Positions 24,954-34,242 are shown, numbered from the stretch's first letter. The stretch is DNA of 64,000 bases from Thioalkalivibrio sulfidiphilus HL-EbGr7 (GCF_000021985.1 NC_011901.1:744001-808000); one strand, 5' to 3'. A program made the numbers and translations. The notes: generated by a model from the sequence alone, not told the origin.

Positions 24954-25175
24954 TCAGCGGCGCAGTTCGTTGTCGCGGTAGTGGACGTCCAGCCAGCAGC
25001 GGGGCAGAGATTCGCCGGAGGGGAAGATCATGTCGGCCTTGGCGAAGGCCTCGGGTTCCGGGAGTTCTTCGCCCCAGTTGTAGCGGCCCTTGAAGCGGGC
25101 CTGGGCGGGGTCCATCAGGGACGCGCTGTCGATCACTTCTACCAGATGGCCGTTATTGCGGTCTTTGACGAACAT
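24954..25175 (-). CDS. Small hypothetical protein (73 aa)
   Basis: Family not recognised. A strong ribosome site (GGGGAGGT) precedes the ATG at 25175. The protein is soluble, with MFVKDRNNGHLVEVIDSASLMDPAQARFKGRYNWGEE split by polar turns, a single Cys in PRCWLDVHYRD, and no membrane segment. It lies between the chemoreceptor gene and bolA on the same strand, 68 bp after the chemoreceptor stop, so it could be the last gene of that transcript. I can assign no function. Confidence 0.65.
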   Translation of the reverse strand: MFVKDRNNGHLVEVIDSASLMDPAQARFKGRYNWGEELPEPEAFAKADMIFPSGESLPRCWLDVHYRDNELRR

Positions 25176-25243
25176 GGGGACCTCCCCGGATTCGGTGTGT
25201 CTACCCGGAGTATGGTCCCCAGCAGGTATTTTTCAACAGGACA

Positions 25244-27118
25244 TCAGGTGCGGAAATGTCCGGCGAGCTGCTGCAACCTGAGGGCCAGCTGGGCCAGTTC
25301 TTCGGAGGCGTTGGCGGTCTGCAGGGCGCCTGCGCTGGTCTCCTCGGCCACGTGGTTGATGGTAACCACGCTCTGGTTCATGTTGTCGGCCACGGCGCTT
25401 TGTTCCTCTGCGGCGCTGGCGATCTGGTGGTTCATGTCGGTGATGGTGTCCACGGCGGCACGGATCCGCGTGAGTGATTCTCCGGCCAGGGCGGCCTCTT
25501 CCACCGTCTTCTGGGCCTTGCTGCGTCCACCTTCCATGGCCTTGACCGCCTCCCCGGCACCCCCCTGGAGCTGTTCGATGATGCGCTGGATCTCCTGGGT
25601 GGAATCCTGGGTGCGGGTGGCCAGGGTGCGCACCTCGTCGGCCACTACGGCGAAGCCGCGGCCCTGTTCGCCGGCCCGGGCCGCCTCGATGGCGGCATTG
25701 AGGGCCAGCAGGTTGGTCTGTTCGGCGATGCCGCGGATCACGTCCAGCACCACGCGGATGTTGTCGGTGTCGCTCTCCAGGCGGTGAATGACCTGGGCGG
25801 TCTCCTCCACGGAACTGGCCAGGTCCTCGATGGCACCGATGGTCTGGCGCACGACCTTCTCGCCGCTGGATGATTCGTCCTTGGCTGAGTTGGCTGAGTC
25901 GGCGGCCTCGTTGGCGTTGCGGGCCACATCCTGGGTGGTCTGGCTCATCTCGGTCATGGCGGTGGCCAGCAGTTCGATTTCACTGCGCTGGCGCTGGATG
26001 CCGGCACTGGTCTCCTGGGTGGTGGCGGACATCTGTTCCGCCGCCGCCGCCACCTGGCCGGTGGCCGCATTGACCTCGTTGATCATGTCCCGCAGGCGCA
26101 GGAGCATGGTGCGCATGGCGGTCATCAGGCGCCCGGTCTCATCGCGCCGGTTCACTTCGGGCAGGTCGTGGGTCAGATCGCCCTGTGCGATGGCGTCCAG
26201 GGTGTCCACGGCGGCCAGCAGGGGGGCGAAGGCCCGGTGGGTGTACCAGTAGATGAGCAGACCCAGGACCAGGATCACCACCACGGTGATGACGATGGCC
26301 ATGAGATTGATGCGCGATTGCTGAGAGAAGCTTTCGGTGAAGTCGTTGACACTCACCAGGTGGGCCAGGGGCTGGCCGTCCGGGGCGTTGATGGGGCGCA
26401 CCAACACCGAGTAGCCGAATCCGTCGTGGTGGGCCCGGGTGACCAGTTCGCTGCCCAGGGCCGGCAGCTCAAGGCCCAGGCTCCCATAGAACTGTTCGTC
26501 CTCGTCGGTGGAGTATTCCGTGCCCTGACGGGGGCTGACCACGTAGTTGTGGGATTCATCGGCGGCAGACAGGTCGGCCAGGGCCGTGTCCAGGGTGCGC
26601 ATGAATACACCGGCGCCCGCCAGCTGGCCGCGCTGGTACATGGGGAAGGCCAGCACCGAGACCAGGGTGCCGTCCTCGTCCCGCTGGACCCCCTGTACCA
26701 CGGCGCGTTCTTCGAGGGCCTGTGCAACCAGGGATTTGCGGGTCTCGCCACTGAACTCGCCGGGGGCGGAGAACAGGATCTGGCCCCGGGTGTCGGTGAG
26801 CTGCAGGCGGGAGATGGTCTCGGAGGCGCTCAGGCGGTTGAAGGTGGGCCGGGCGTTGTCGGCCAGGGCGGCGCGGTCGCCGGAGGCCATGGCCGCCAGG
26901 GTGTTGCGGTCCCGGGTCAGGCCCTGCATGCCGGTGCGCATGCGTTCCATCTCGGTACGGATGATCTTCTCCCAGAGCTGGGATTTGCTGCTCATCACCA
27001 GTGATTCGAAACGCTGCTCCGCCTCGTTCTGGGCCATGCGGGCGGTGCTGATCAGGGCGATGGAGGCAAACAGCAGGGCACCCAGGGCCAGCAACGTCAG
27101 TCGCATCTTGAGAGACAT
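25244..27118 (-). CDS. Methyl-accepting chemotaxis protein (624 aa)
   Basis: A transmembrane chemoreceptor. Membrane spans lie at about 8-26 ([16 protein letters not shown]) and 273-293 ([18 protein letters not shown]). The periplasmic part between them is about 245 residues, large enough for a double-Cache-type sensor. A HAMP segment follows ([23 protein letters not shown]). The cytoplasmic signalling domain carries the highly conserved hairpin tip around [37 protein letters not shown] (split here across residues ~475-511). No C-terminal CheR-binding pentapeptide is seen; it ends in AGHFRT. The ligand is unknown. A sigma-28-like promoter lies upstream. Confidence 0.92.
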   Translation of the reverse strand: MSLKMRLTLLALGALLFASIALISTARMAQNEAEQRFESLVMSSKSQLWEKIIRTEMERMRTGMQGLTRDRNTLAAMASGDRAALADNARPTFNRLSASETISRLQLTDTRGQILFSAPGEFSGETRKSLVAQALEERAVVQGVQRDEDGTLVSVLAFPMYQRGQLAGAGVFMRTLDTALADLSAADESHNYVVSPRQGTEYSTDEDEQFYGSLGLELPALGSELVTRAHHDGFGYSVLVRPINAPDGQPLAHLVSVNDFTESFSQQSRINLMAIVITVVVILVLGLLIYWYTHRAFAPLLAAVDTLDAIAQGDLTHDLPEVNRRDETGRLMTAMRTMLLRLRDMINEVNAATGQVAAAAEQMSATTQETSAGIQRQRSEIELLATAMTEMSQTTQDVARNANEAADSANSAKDESSSGEKVVRQTIGAIEDLASSVEETAQVIHRLESDTDNIRVVLDVIRGIAEQTNLLALNAAIEAARAGEQGRGFAVVADEVRTLATRTQDSTQEIQRIIEQLQGGAGEAVKAMEGGRSKAQKTVEEAALAGESLTRIRAAVDTITDMNHQIASAAEEQSAVADNMNQSVVTINHVAEETSAGALQTANASEELAQLALRLQQLAGHFRT

Positions 27119-27199
27119 GATCTACTCCTCTGAGAAATCCGGTCGGGCAGCTCGGTCCGTGGCGGCCGGCCTGGTTTTTTTATCGTTATCCTGGCTAAA

Positions 27200-27226
27200 G
27201 AGTCGGCTGGTGGCCTGAAAACTTGA
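27200..27226 (-). promoter_or_regulatory. Candidate sigma-28 (FliA) promoter for the chemoreceptor
   Basis: On the minus strand TCAAGTTT is followed by an 11-base spacer and GCCGACTC. The flagellar sigma-28 consensus is TAAAGTTT-N11-GCCGATAA, so spacing is exact, the -35 matches at 7 of 8 and the -10 at its first five positions. It lies about 80 bases upstream of the chemoreceptor start, a sensible place for a motility-class gene. Confidence 0.55.
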
Positions 27227-27266
27227 GCGTTCCAGGGCCTGGGCCATGAAAAATCATAACAGGCAT

Positions 27267-27313
27267 AAAAAAGGGCGCGCAGGGACCGTGTATTGCTTCG
27301 GCCGTGCGCGCCC
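27267..27313 (-). terminator. Intrinsic terminator after the rhodanese gene
   Basis: Read on the minus strand, GGGCGCGCA pairs perfectly with TGCGCGCCC around a loop of about 22 bases, and six T residues follow directly. It lies about 50 bp after the rhodanese stop and before the chemoreceptor promoter, so it separates the two units. Confidence 0.75.
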
Positions 27314-27364
27314 CGGGTAAGACCGGATCACCCGGCGGGCGACCCGACAAGACCCTCGCAGGTC

Positions 27365-27793
27365 TTACTCCACCGGGTAGCCGGCGTCACGCCAGGAGGG
27401 GAAGCCCAGGCGGTAGTAGTGGACATTGGTGAAACCCCATTCCACGGCACGCTCGGAGGCGGCAGCGGTGCGCCAGCAGCTGGTGCTGTTGCAGTAGAAC
27501 ACCACCTCGGTGTCCTTGGCACCGATGAGTTCCAGCAGGGACTGCTCGGTGATCTTGCTCTTGGACTGGTCGCGTTCCACGGTCAGGTTCTCGGCGCCGG
27601 GGATACGGCCTGCCTCGAAGTCGGAGCTGGTGCGCACGTCCACGAAGATCACGCCGCGGTCGAACAGGGCCTTGGCGTCAGCGGGGCTGACGTAGGTGGT
27701 GCCGGGCACCGTCTCGGGGGAGGCGTAGTTGGCCAGGGCGGCGAAGGGCAGCAGGCACAGGAGCATCAGGCTCAGTCGGGACATCAGTTTCAT
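27365..27793 (-). CDS. Secreted rhodanese-like protein (142 aa)
   Basis: Has an N-terminal signal peptide (MKLMSRLSLMLLCLLPFAALA) and a single rhodanese domain: GVIFVDVRTSSDFEAGRIPGA, then VVFYCNSTSCWRTAAASE. The expected active-site Cys is the first one in CNSTSCW. Rhodaneses carry persulfide sulfur, so a periplasmic form would fit sulfur-compound handling, though the real substrate is unknown. The ATG at 27793 has GGAG upstream; the longer frame from 27862 has no signal-peptide logic. It is followed by a good intrinsic terminator. Confidence 0.85.
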   Translation of the reverse strand: MKLMSRLSLMLLCLLPFAALANYASPETVPGTTYVSPADAKALFDRGVIFVDVRTSSDFEAGRIPGAENLTVERDQSKSKITEQSLLELIGAKDTEVVFYCNSTSCWRTAAASERAVEWGFTNVHYYRLGFPSWRDAGYPVE

Positions 27794-28137
27794 GGGTGTT
27801 CTCCAATCGGTTGTACGGGTAATTATTATTTTTTGTGGTGCGTTCAGGGAATTGTCAGTCAATCACCCTTTTCATGCGGCTTATCTACAAGACCTCTGCG
27901 GCCTTGGTAACAAGACTAGTTGAATGGGATTGGCTTGGAAATGTGATCCATGCACGGTTAGAGGCGTGTTTTCTACCGTTTGTCAGGGATGTCCTGTCCG
28001 CGGTGCGTAAACGCCGATAGACGGTCCTCCTTGTGATTGAGGGCCGTATTGGCCAGCCCATGCTCCGGGCGCTATGATCGGGGGCCGCCAACCCGGTGCG
28101 TGTGTCTATGCCCGCGCCCCCGTCAGGATCACCCTCC
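27794..28137. other. 344-bp gap without a convincing gene
   Basis: Lower in GC than its surroundings. A short plus-strand frame (27835-28020, 61 codons) is open but has no ribosome site, no recognisable motif and an odd composition. The right end probably holds the pepN promoter. I see nothing else that can be supported. Confidence 0.5.
28049..28078 (+). promoter_or_regulatory. Possible sigma-70 promoter of pepN
   Basis: TTGGCC at 28049-28054 and TATGAT at 28073-28078 are separated by 18 bases and lie about 60 bp before the pepN start. The -35 box is only a partial match. Confidence 0.35.
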
Positions 28138-30786
28138 ATGAAAGACGCTGCCCCCCGCACCATTCACCTCAAGGACTATGCCGCCCCTGTCTGGCGGGTG
28201 AGCGCGGTGGCCCTGGATTTTCATCTGGATCCGGCCCAGACCCGGGTGCGTTCGCGTCTGTCCCTGGAGCGGGCCGGCGGGAGTGCCGGGCAGCCCCTGA
28301 TGCTCAACGGTCAGGACGTGAAATTGCTGTCCCTGGCCGTGGACGGCCGCCCCCTGGACGCCCGGGCCTGGCGCATCGAGGGTGAGCAGCTGTGGATCCA
28401 GGGCCTGCCCGACCGCTGCGAGTTGGAGATTCAGACCCTCATCCACCCGGATCAGAACACCGCCCTGGAAGGCCTGTACGTCTCCGGCGGCAACTTCTGT
28501 ACCCAGTGCGAGGCGGAGGGTTTTCGGCGCATCACCTGGTTCCCGGACCGTCCCGATGTGATGGCCGAGTACACGGTGCGCCTGGAGGCGGACAGGGCCG
28601 CCTTCCCGGTGCTGCTGTCCAACGGCAATCTCATTGACTCCGGCGACCTGTCCGATGGCCTGCACTATGCCGTCTGGCACGACCCCTACCCCAAGCCCAG
28701 TTATCTGTTCGCCCTGGTGGCCGGCGATCTCGCCTGCCAGGAGGACCGTTTCACCACAGCCTCCGGGCGCGAGGTGGACCTGCGCATCTACGTGCAGCGC
28801 CACAACCTGGACAAGTGTGACCACGCCATGGGTTCGCTGATCAAGTCCATGCGCTGGGACGAGCAGGTGTTCGGCCGGGAATACGACCTGGACGTCTACA
28901 TGATCGTGGCGGTGGATGACTTCAACATGGGCGCCATGGAGAACAAGGGGCTCAACGTCTTTAATTCCAAGTACGTGCTGGCGCGCCAGGATACGGCCAC
29001 CGACGAGGACTTCGTGGCCATCGAGAGCGTCATTGCCCACGAGTATTTCCACAACTGGTCGGGCAACCGCATCACCTGTCGCGACTGGTTCCAGCTCTCC
29101 CTCAAGGAAGGTCTCACGGTGTTCAGGGATCAGGAATTCACCGCGGATCAGAGCCTGCGGGCGGTCAAGCGCATCGATGACGTACAGCGTCTGCGCAGCC
29201 TGCAGTTCCCCGAGGACGCCAGCCCCATGGCCCATCCGGTGCGGCCCCAGTCCTACATGGAGATCAACAATTTCTACACCATGACGGTCTACGAGAAGGG
29301 CGCCGAAGTGGTGCGCATGATCCAGACCCTGCTGGGCCGGGAGGGCTTTCGCCGGGGCATGGACCTGTACTTCGAGCGCCACGACGGCCAGGCGGTGACC
29401 ACCGATGACTTCGTGCGCGCCATGGAGGACGCCACCGCCCGGGACCTCTCCCAGTTCCGCCGCTGGTACGACCAGGCCGGTACGCCGGTGATCGAGGCGG
29501 CCGGGGACTACGACGCCGCCAATCACCGCTATCGGCTCACCCTGCGCCAGTCCACCCCGGCCACCCCCGGGCAGCCGGACAAACTGCCCCTGCACATCCC
29601 CCTGGCCATGGCCGTGCTGGACAGCCAGGGGCGCGAGATCCCCCTGCGCCTGGAGGGCGAGGCGAAGACGGCTGGCGGGCAGTCCGGGGAAAGGGTCCTG
29701 GAGCTGACCGCGCCGGATCACGTGTTCGTGTTCGAGAATGTGCCCGAGGCGCCGGTGCCCTCGCTGCTGCGCAACTTCTCCGCGCCGGTGAAGCTGCGCT
29801 TTGCGTACACCGACGAGCAGCTGGCCTTCCTCATGGCCCACGACGGTGACGACTTCAACCGCTGGGAGGCGGGCCAGCAGTATGCAGTGCGCATCCTCCT
29901 GGGCCTGGTCAGGGAAATCCAGGCCGGGCGTGCCCTTGAGGCGGACGAACGTTTCGTGGCCTCCGCGGCCAGGGTGCTGCGGGACCCGGATCTGGATCCT
30001 GCCCTGGTGGCCGAGGCCCTGAGCCTGCCCGGGGAGAGCTACCTGGCGGAACAGATGGACGCCGTGGACGTGGATGCCATTCACGAAGCCCGAAACTTTC
30101 TGCGTCGCAGTCTCGGGGAACAACTGGCCGACGGCTGGCGGGCCATCTACGACCGGTACCGGGACACCGATCCCGCGGACCTGGGCGCCGGTGCCATGGG
30201 ACGCCGCCGCCTGGCCGGCCTGGCCCTGGGCTACCTGGTGGCTGCGGGACGCAGCGAGGGCCGGGCCCTGGCCTATGCCCGCTTCCGGGAGGCCCGCAAT
30301 ATGACCGAATCCATGGCCGCCCTGCGCGCCCTCATGGACTGCCCCTGCGAGGAGCGCGAGGCGGCCCTGGGCGCCTTCGAGACACGCTGGAAGGAGGAGC
30401 CCCTGGTGCTGGACAAGTGGTTCAGTCTGCAGGCGGCCTCCAGCCTGCCCGGTGCCCTTGACCGGGTGAAGCGGCTCATGGACCACCCGGGCTTCAATCT
30501 GCGCAATCCCAACCGGGTGCGGGCCCTGATCGGCGCCTTTGCCAGCGCCAACCCGGTGCATTTCCATGCCCTGGATGGATCGGGCTATGACTACCTGGCC
30601 GAACAGGTGCTGGCCCTGGATTCGCTCAACCCCCAGGTGGCCGCCCGGCTGGTCAAGGCATTGAGCCGATTCAAACGCTACGACAATGCCCGCCAGAAAC
30701 GCATGAAGCAGGCGCTCAAGCGCATCGTTGAGACCCACGGCCTGTCCCGGGATGTTTACGAAATCGCCAGTCGCAGCCTGGAGTAA
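28138..30786 (+). CDS. pepN: Aminopeptidase N (882 aa)
   Basis: An M1-family zinc aminopeptidase that removes N-terminal residues from peptides in the cytosol. The exopeptidase motif GAMENKG is at about 265 and the zinc site HEYFHNWSGNR at about 300, with the third ligand Glu in SLKEGLTVFRDQEF. The length matches the gammaproteobacterial PepN type (about 870-890), including the large helical C-terminal domain. The ATG at 28138 is preferred to one at 28096 because the family start (RTIHLKDYAAPVW) follows it closely; the upstream residues are Pro/Ser-rich filler. It appears to be transcribed alone. Confidence 0.94.
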   Translation: MKDAAPRTIHLKDYAAPVWRVSAVALDFHLDPAQTRVRSRLSLERAGGSAGQPLMLNGQDVKLLSLAVDGRPLDARAWRIEGEQLWIQGLPDRCELEIQTLIHPDQNTALEGLYVSGGNFCTQCEAEGFRRITWFPDRPDVMAEYTVRLEADRAAFPVLLSNGNLIDSGDLSDGLHYAVWHDPYPKPSYLFALVAGDLACQEDRFTTASGREVDLRIYVQRHNLDKCDHAMGSLIKSMRWDEQVFGREYDLDVYMIVAVDDFNMGAMENKGLNVFNSKYVLARQDTATDEDFVAIESVIAHEYFHNWSGNRITCRDWFQLSLKEGLTVFRDQEFTADQSLRAVKRIDDVQRLRSLQFPEDASPMAHPVRPQSYMEINNFYTMTVYEKGAEVVRMIQTLLGREGFRRGMDLYFERHDGQAVTTDDFVRAMEDATARDLSQFRRWYDQAGTPVIEAAGDYDAANHRYRLTLRQSTPATPGQPDKLPLHIPLAMAVLDSQGREIPLRLEGEAKTAGGQSGERVLELTAPDHVFVFENVPEAPVPSLLRNFSAPVKLRFAYTDEQLAFLMAHDGDDFNRWEAGQQYAVRILLGLVREIQAGRALEADERFVASAARVLRDPDLDPALVAEALSLPGESYLAEQMDAVDVDAIHEARNFLRRSLGEQLADGWRAIYDRYRDTDPADLGAGAMGRRRLAGLALGYLVAAGRSEGRALAYARFREARNMTESMAALRALMDCPCEEREAALGAFETRWKEEPLVLDKWFSLQAASSLPGALDRVKRLMDHPGFNLRNPNRVRALIGAFASANPVHFHALDGSGYDYLAEQVLALDSLNPQVAARLVKALSRFKRYDNARQKRMKQALKRIVETHGLSRDVYEIASRSLE

Positions 30787-30844
30787 GTAACAGTCCACAT
30801 GAGCGCCAAAGCCCGGGGCCATGCAGGCCGCGCGCTGCGGTGTT

Positions 30845-31390
30845 TCAGGAACCCGGGGGTGTCCCGCCCATGGCCTTGTCCCACGCGCCGATGCCCAGGT
30901 GGCGGTCCCCGGGACTGACCTTGAGCAGTGCCAGATAGGTATCCAGTGCCTGGTGTGCCAGAGTCGTAGCCTGGGCCGCACCCTGGGTCTGCCTGACGGC
31001 GTCAGGCAGCAGCCGGGCCATATATTCCAGTTGAACCCGCTCCGCGGCCAGCTCCGCGGTGAGTATCGCCCCGCGCAGCCGGGCGGCCCGACTGTGCGCC
31101 GGGCTCATGGGTTTGAGACGACCCCGCAGTGCACGCAGGGGCATGACAGCACCCTTGCGCCAGGGCTCCAGGGACTGGCGCAGGTCGTCCAGTGCAGGGA
31201 TGTCGGGGATGGGGCCGCCACGGGCTGCCTGCCAGCACAGAGCGAGTACCAGGGGGATGTCTGCATCGTAGCGGGTCTGCCAGTCCAGGCAGATCTCCCG
31301 GATGCCGGGTCGGGCATAGGTCGCGCAGGCAAAGTCCCACAGGCCCGGGATGGCGTGGGGGGGGTCTGGGCTGACGCGTGGCTTGGCCAT
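30845..31390 (-). CDS. Conserved hypothetical protein, TIGR02444 type (181 aa)
   Basis: Matches a proteobacterial family of unknown function that begins with a WDFACATYARPGIREICLDWQTRYDADI-like block and then LVLALCWQAARGG (given here in parts). It is helical, soluble and Arg/Leu-rich, with PWRKGAVMPLRALRGRLK in the middle. No catalytic motif is evident. It converges on pepN, and its stop lies 58 bp from the pepN stop. The function is unknown and I do not want to guess one. Confidence 0.75.
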   Translation of the reverse strand: MAKPRVSPDPPHAIPGLWDFACATYARPGIREICLDWQTRYDADIPLVLALCWQAARGGPIPDIPALDDLRQSLEPWRKGAVMPLRALRGRLKPMSPAHSRAARLRGAILTAELAAERVQLEYMARLLPDAVRQTQGAAQATTLAHQALDTYLALLKVSPGDRHLGIGAWDKAMGGTPPGS

Positions 31391-31449
31391 GGCGCCAGTA
31401 TAGGGCAGGGGGCGGGAGACCGCGGGTGCCTGCCTCCCGGGGCAAGGGC

Positions 31450-31668
31450 TCAGTGTCGGTCAAGATCCGTCGGCGGCATGTATTCGTAGCGGATATGCCC
31501 GGCCTGCGCCGAGGGTTCCACACCCGCGGCGCGCAGCATTTCCTCCAGTTCCCGCCCCAGGTCGCCCAGTTCCGAGCGGTAGGCGATGAGCCCGTCCAGC
31601 AGGTCCCGGGCCTTGGCCAGGCGCGTGCTGATCACCACCTGGTCCCTGTCTTGCCGTTCAATGTGCAT
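31450..31668 (-). CDS. Small hypothetical protein (72 aa)
   Basis: Family not recognised. A GAGGAGG ribosome site precedes the ATG at 31668. The protein is a likely helical bundle: MHIERQDRDQVVIST, then KARDLLDGLIAYRSELGDLGRELEEML, and a polar tail RYEYMPPTDLDRH. The N-terminus (M-[IV]-ER-x-D) and overall plan resemble the neighbouring gene at 31743, so the two may be distant paralogues. No membrane segment. Confidence 0.6.
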   Translation of the reverse strand: MHIERQDRDQVVISTRLAKARDLLDGLIAYRSELGDLGRELEEMLRAAGVEPSAQAGHIRYEYMPPTDLDRH

Positions 31669-31742
31669 GTGCCTGCCTCCTCGCTGCTACCCGGGTTGTT
31701 AGCTTGGGCGGGCTTGCCCCGTCCCGGTGGCCGACGCAGCCT

Positions 31743-31970
31743 TCAGCCCCCCGATGAAGGGGCCTTCGGGGCATGCTGATCGAAGGCATGGGGTGGTTGG
31801 CGGAAATGGTTGCGGGAACCGTACCAGGCCTGTTCCAGCAGGCTGGAGAGCTCCAGGCAACCCGTGCGCATGCCGCTGGCCCGGGCATTGATGAGCCGGG
31901 CCAGGCGTAAGCCTTCCTCCACATCAAAGCTTAGACTCAGGTGTTCGTCATCCCGTCGTTCCACCTTCAT
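31743..31970 (-). CDS. Small hypothetical protein (75 aa)
   Basis: Family not recognised. It has an excellent ribosome site, GGAGGTGA, before the ATG at 31970. It starts MKVERRDDEHLSLSFDVEEGL, then ARLINARASGMRTGCLELSSLLEQAW, and ends in a loose His/Pro-rich tail. The layout is similar to the 72-aa gene just downstream on the same strand (31450-31668), suggesting a small two-gene unit. Confidence 0.6.
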   Translation of the reverse strand: MKVERRDDEHLSLSFDVEEGLRLARLINARASGMRTGCLELSSLLEQAWYGSRNHFRQPPHAFDQHAPKAPSSGG

Positions 31971-32134
31971 GGGTCACCTCCGTGACATGGGGTGTTCAGT
32001 TATCTTGTAGTCCAGGGGTCGGGGGATGACCAGTGAAGCCACCGGGAGACAGGCATTTTTCCACACAGGGACTTGAACCGCCGGCCCCGATGAGCTGTTA
32101 TGGAGACCTGCGGTTTTCATCGAGGCCAGGTTCC

Positions 32135-33031
32135 ATGTCCCTTGACCCCTCTGCCCGTTACGGAGCAGGCCAGTTTCCCTGCGTCAACGAGCTGGATCAC
32201 CAGGCCCTGGAGGCACTCCAGGCCGAGGCTGCCCGCAGCGCCGGCGTGGCGACGGGTTTTTCCGACCCCCTGCGCAGTGGCGGTCATGGACCGGCCCTGC
32301 AGGTCATCCCGGCGGGCCAGTTCCTCATGGGGTCCAGTCCCCGGGAGTTCGGCCATCAGTCCGCAGAAGCCCCCCAGCGTTATGTGACCCTGACCCGTGC
32401 CTACGCCCTGGGCCGCTATGCGGTGACTGCCGAGGAGTTCGCCCGTTTTCAGCAGGCCAGCGGCTGGCGTCCCCGGCGGGATCTGATCTGGGCGCGGGGC
32501 CGCTATCCCGTGATCAACATCCGACCGGCCGATGCCCGCGCCTACCTCCAATGGCTGAGCCAGGAGACTGGCCAGCGGTACCGCCTGCCCACGGAGGCCC
32601 AGTGGGAGCACGCCGCCCGGGCCGGCAGTGTCAGCCCGTTTGCCTTTGGTGACAGCGTCTCCTGCCGGGAGGTGCACTTCAATGCCCTGTTTCCCTACCA
32701 GGAACAACGGGACAAGCGCCGCTGGTATCTGCCCCGTTGCATACCGATGCCCTGGGCGGTGGAGGTGGGCAGCCTGCCGGCCAATCGGTGGGGGCTGCAC
32801 GAGATGCATGGCAACGTGCAGGAGATGACTGCTACGCCATGGCAGGAAAATCATGGCAGGATGGATGCCTGGGGCGAGGTACCCGGTGATGGGGACAACC
32901 CGCGCATCGCGGTGCGCGGTGGTTCCTGGTTCGATCCGGCCGTGGCGGCCCGCAGCGCCGCACGTCGTATGCGTCTGCTGGATGAACTGGATACCAATCT
33001 GGGTTTTCGGGTGTTGCGGGAACTGGACTGA
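32135..33031 (+). CDS. FGE-sulfatase-fold protein, probably not a formylglycine-generating enzyme (298 aa)
   Basis: Carries the SUMF1/EgtB/PvdO-type fold: VIPAGQFLMGSSPREFGHQSAEAPQ, RLPTEAQWEHAARAG, WGLHEMHGNVQEM, RGGSWFDPA and GFRVLREL in the usual order over residues ~60-298. True formylglycine-generating enzymes have a Cys pair just after the GGS motif. Here that stretch is WFDPAVAARSAARR with no Cys, so that activity is unlikely; a structural, ligand-binding or iron-dependent role is possible. The start at 32135 has AGG upstream; ATGs at 32033 and 32090 would add residues without a pattern. The diguanylate cyclase gene follows after 27 bp and is likely co-transcribed. Confidence 0.8.
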   Translation: MSLDPSARYGAGQFPCVNELDHQALEALQAEAARSAGVATGFSDPLRSGGHGPALQVIPAGQFLMGSSPREFGHQSAEAPQRYVTLTRAYALGRYAVTAEEFARFQQASGWRPRRDLIWARGRYPVINIRPADARAYLQWLSQETGQRYRLPTEAQWEHAARAGSVSPFAFGDSVSCREVHFNALFPYQEQRDKRRWYLPRCIPMPWAVEVGSLPANRWGLHEMHGNVQEMTATPWQENHGRMDAWGEVPGDGDNPRIAVRGGSWFDPAVAARSAARRMRLLDELDTNLGFRVLRELD

Positions 33032-33058
33032 GCGGCCAGGCCGCATGGGGAGGGTGGC

Positions 33059-34171
33059 TTGACGCTGGATCTGCAAAATGAAAATCGCGAGCTGCGCCGG
33101 CAGCTGCGTGAATTGCTGAGCGAGGCGCGGGAGAACGAGCGCAAGCTGGACCGTTTCCAGGCCCTGGAACTCAGATTGGTGGCCGCCACCGGTCTGGCGG
33201 AGATCATCAGTCTGTTGTCCAGTGCCCTGCCGCGCGCCTCGCGTCTCGATCACATGGGGCTCCTGCTCAGTGATATCAGCGGCGAGATCGGCCTGGAACT
33301 GGCCGAGGCGGGCATCATCCCGGTGCCCGGGCAGCTGGAACTCAACCCCCCCGTGCGTCTGCCCACGGGGGTCTACCTGGGCCCCTATGAGCCGCAACGC
33401 CATGGCCGCTACTGTGCCGGGCGCACGGACCTTGGCAGTATCGCCATGCTGCCCCTGCGCCGCAGTGCCGACATGCAGTCCGAGCCCCTGGGCACCCTGG
33501 TGTTCGGCAGCCGGGATCCGGGGCGCTACGGCCTGGGGGTAGACAGCTTCTTTCTGGAGCGCATGGCGGCCATCACGGCGGTGTGTATCGAGAATGCCCT
33601 GAACCTGCGCCGCTTGCGTGAACTGGGTCTGACCGACCCGCTCACGGGCCTGCGCAACCGGCGTTACTTCGACGAGCAGTTGCCCATGGAATGTCAGCGG
33701 GCCCGGCGTGAGCAGGGGCCGTTGGCCTGCCTTTTTGTGGACATCGATCGATTCAAGTCCATCAATGATGTCCATGGCCATCCCGCCGGTGACCAGGCCA
33801 TCCGCGAGGTGGCCCAGCGCATTTCAGCCCATGTGCGTCCCTTTGACCTGCTGGCGCGCTACGGCGGCGAAGAGTTCGTGATCCTGCTCTCCCGACTGGA
33901 TGCGGCGGCTACCCGGGAGGTGGCCGAGCGGGTGCGTCAGGCGGTGGCCCAGCGGCCGGTAAGTCTGGCGGACGGACCGGAGCTGGAGCTGAGCGTGTCC
34001 CTGGGCGGTGCAGTGTGTGCCCGCTGGGATTCACGGGATGAGCCCGAACAGACCGGGCGGCGGCTCATGGAGGCTGCGGATCTGGCCTTGCTGGAGGCCA
34101 AGCAGTCGGGACGCAACCGGGTGGTCATGGCCGCAGCACGCACCGGACTGTTCGGACGTATCGGGGGATAG
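33059..34171 (+). CDS. Diguanylate cyclase with N-terminal DUF484/GAF-like domain (370 aa)
   Basis: Makes c-di-GMP from two GTP. The N-terminal part starts with a coiled coil (LQNENRELRRQLRELLSEA). A DUF484- or GAF-like sensor region follows (LSSALPRASRLDHMGLLL ... LGSIAMLPLRR). The GGDEF domain begins near 195 (LTDPLTGLRNRRYFDEQL) and has GGEEF with intact metal-binding Asp (FVDIDRFKSIND). An RPFD motif five residues before GGEEF forms the product-inhibition I-site. The start is TTG at 33059, behind a strong GGGAGGG ribosome site. It is likely one transcript with the FGE-fold gene. Confidence 0.9.
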   Translation: MTLDLQNENRELRRQLRELLSEARENERKLDRFQALELRLVAATGLAEIISLLSSALPRASRLDHMGLLLSDISGEIGLELAEAGIIPVPGQLELNPPVRLPTGVYLGPYEPQRHGRYCAGRTDLGSIAMLPLRRSADMQSEPLGTLVFGSRDPGRYGLGVDSFFLERMAAITAVCIENALNLRRLRELGLTDPLTGLRNRRYFDEQLPMECQRARREQGPLACLFVDIDRFKSINDVHGHPAGDQAIREVAQRISAHVRPFDLLARYGGEEFVILLSRLDAAATREVAERVRQAVAQRPVSLADGPELELSVSLGGAVCARWDSRDEPEQTGRRLMEAADLALLEAKQSGRNRVVMAAARTGLFGRIGG

Positions 34172-34242
34172 TCGGCCTGGCTCGGGTTAGTGATTAGGCC
34201 GTCGCGAGTGGATCGGTCGGGGAGGGTGGCGCAACATCTTGG

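Noticed and set aside
27835-28020. 61-codon plus-strand frame before pepN
   Set aside because: No ribosome site, no recognisable motif; the region is better read as a non-coding gap.
32060-32100. GGGACTTGAACC, which looks like the T-arm of a minus-strand tRNA
   Set aside because: The flanking bases do not form a T stem, and no acceptor stem or anticodon arm could be built around it.
32135-33031. Formylglycine-generating enzyme proper
   Set aside because: The Cys pair needed for that activity is missing after the GGS motif.
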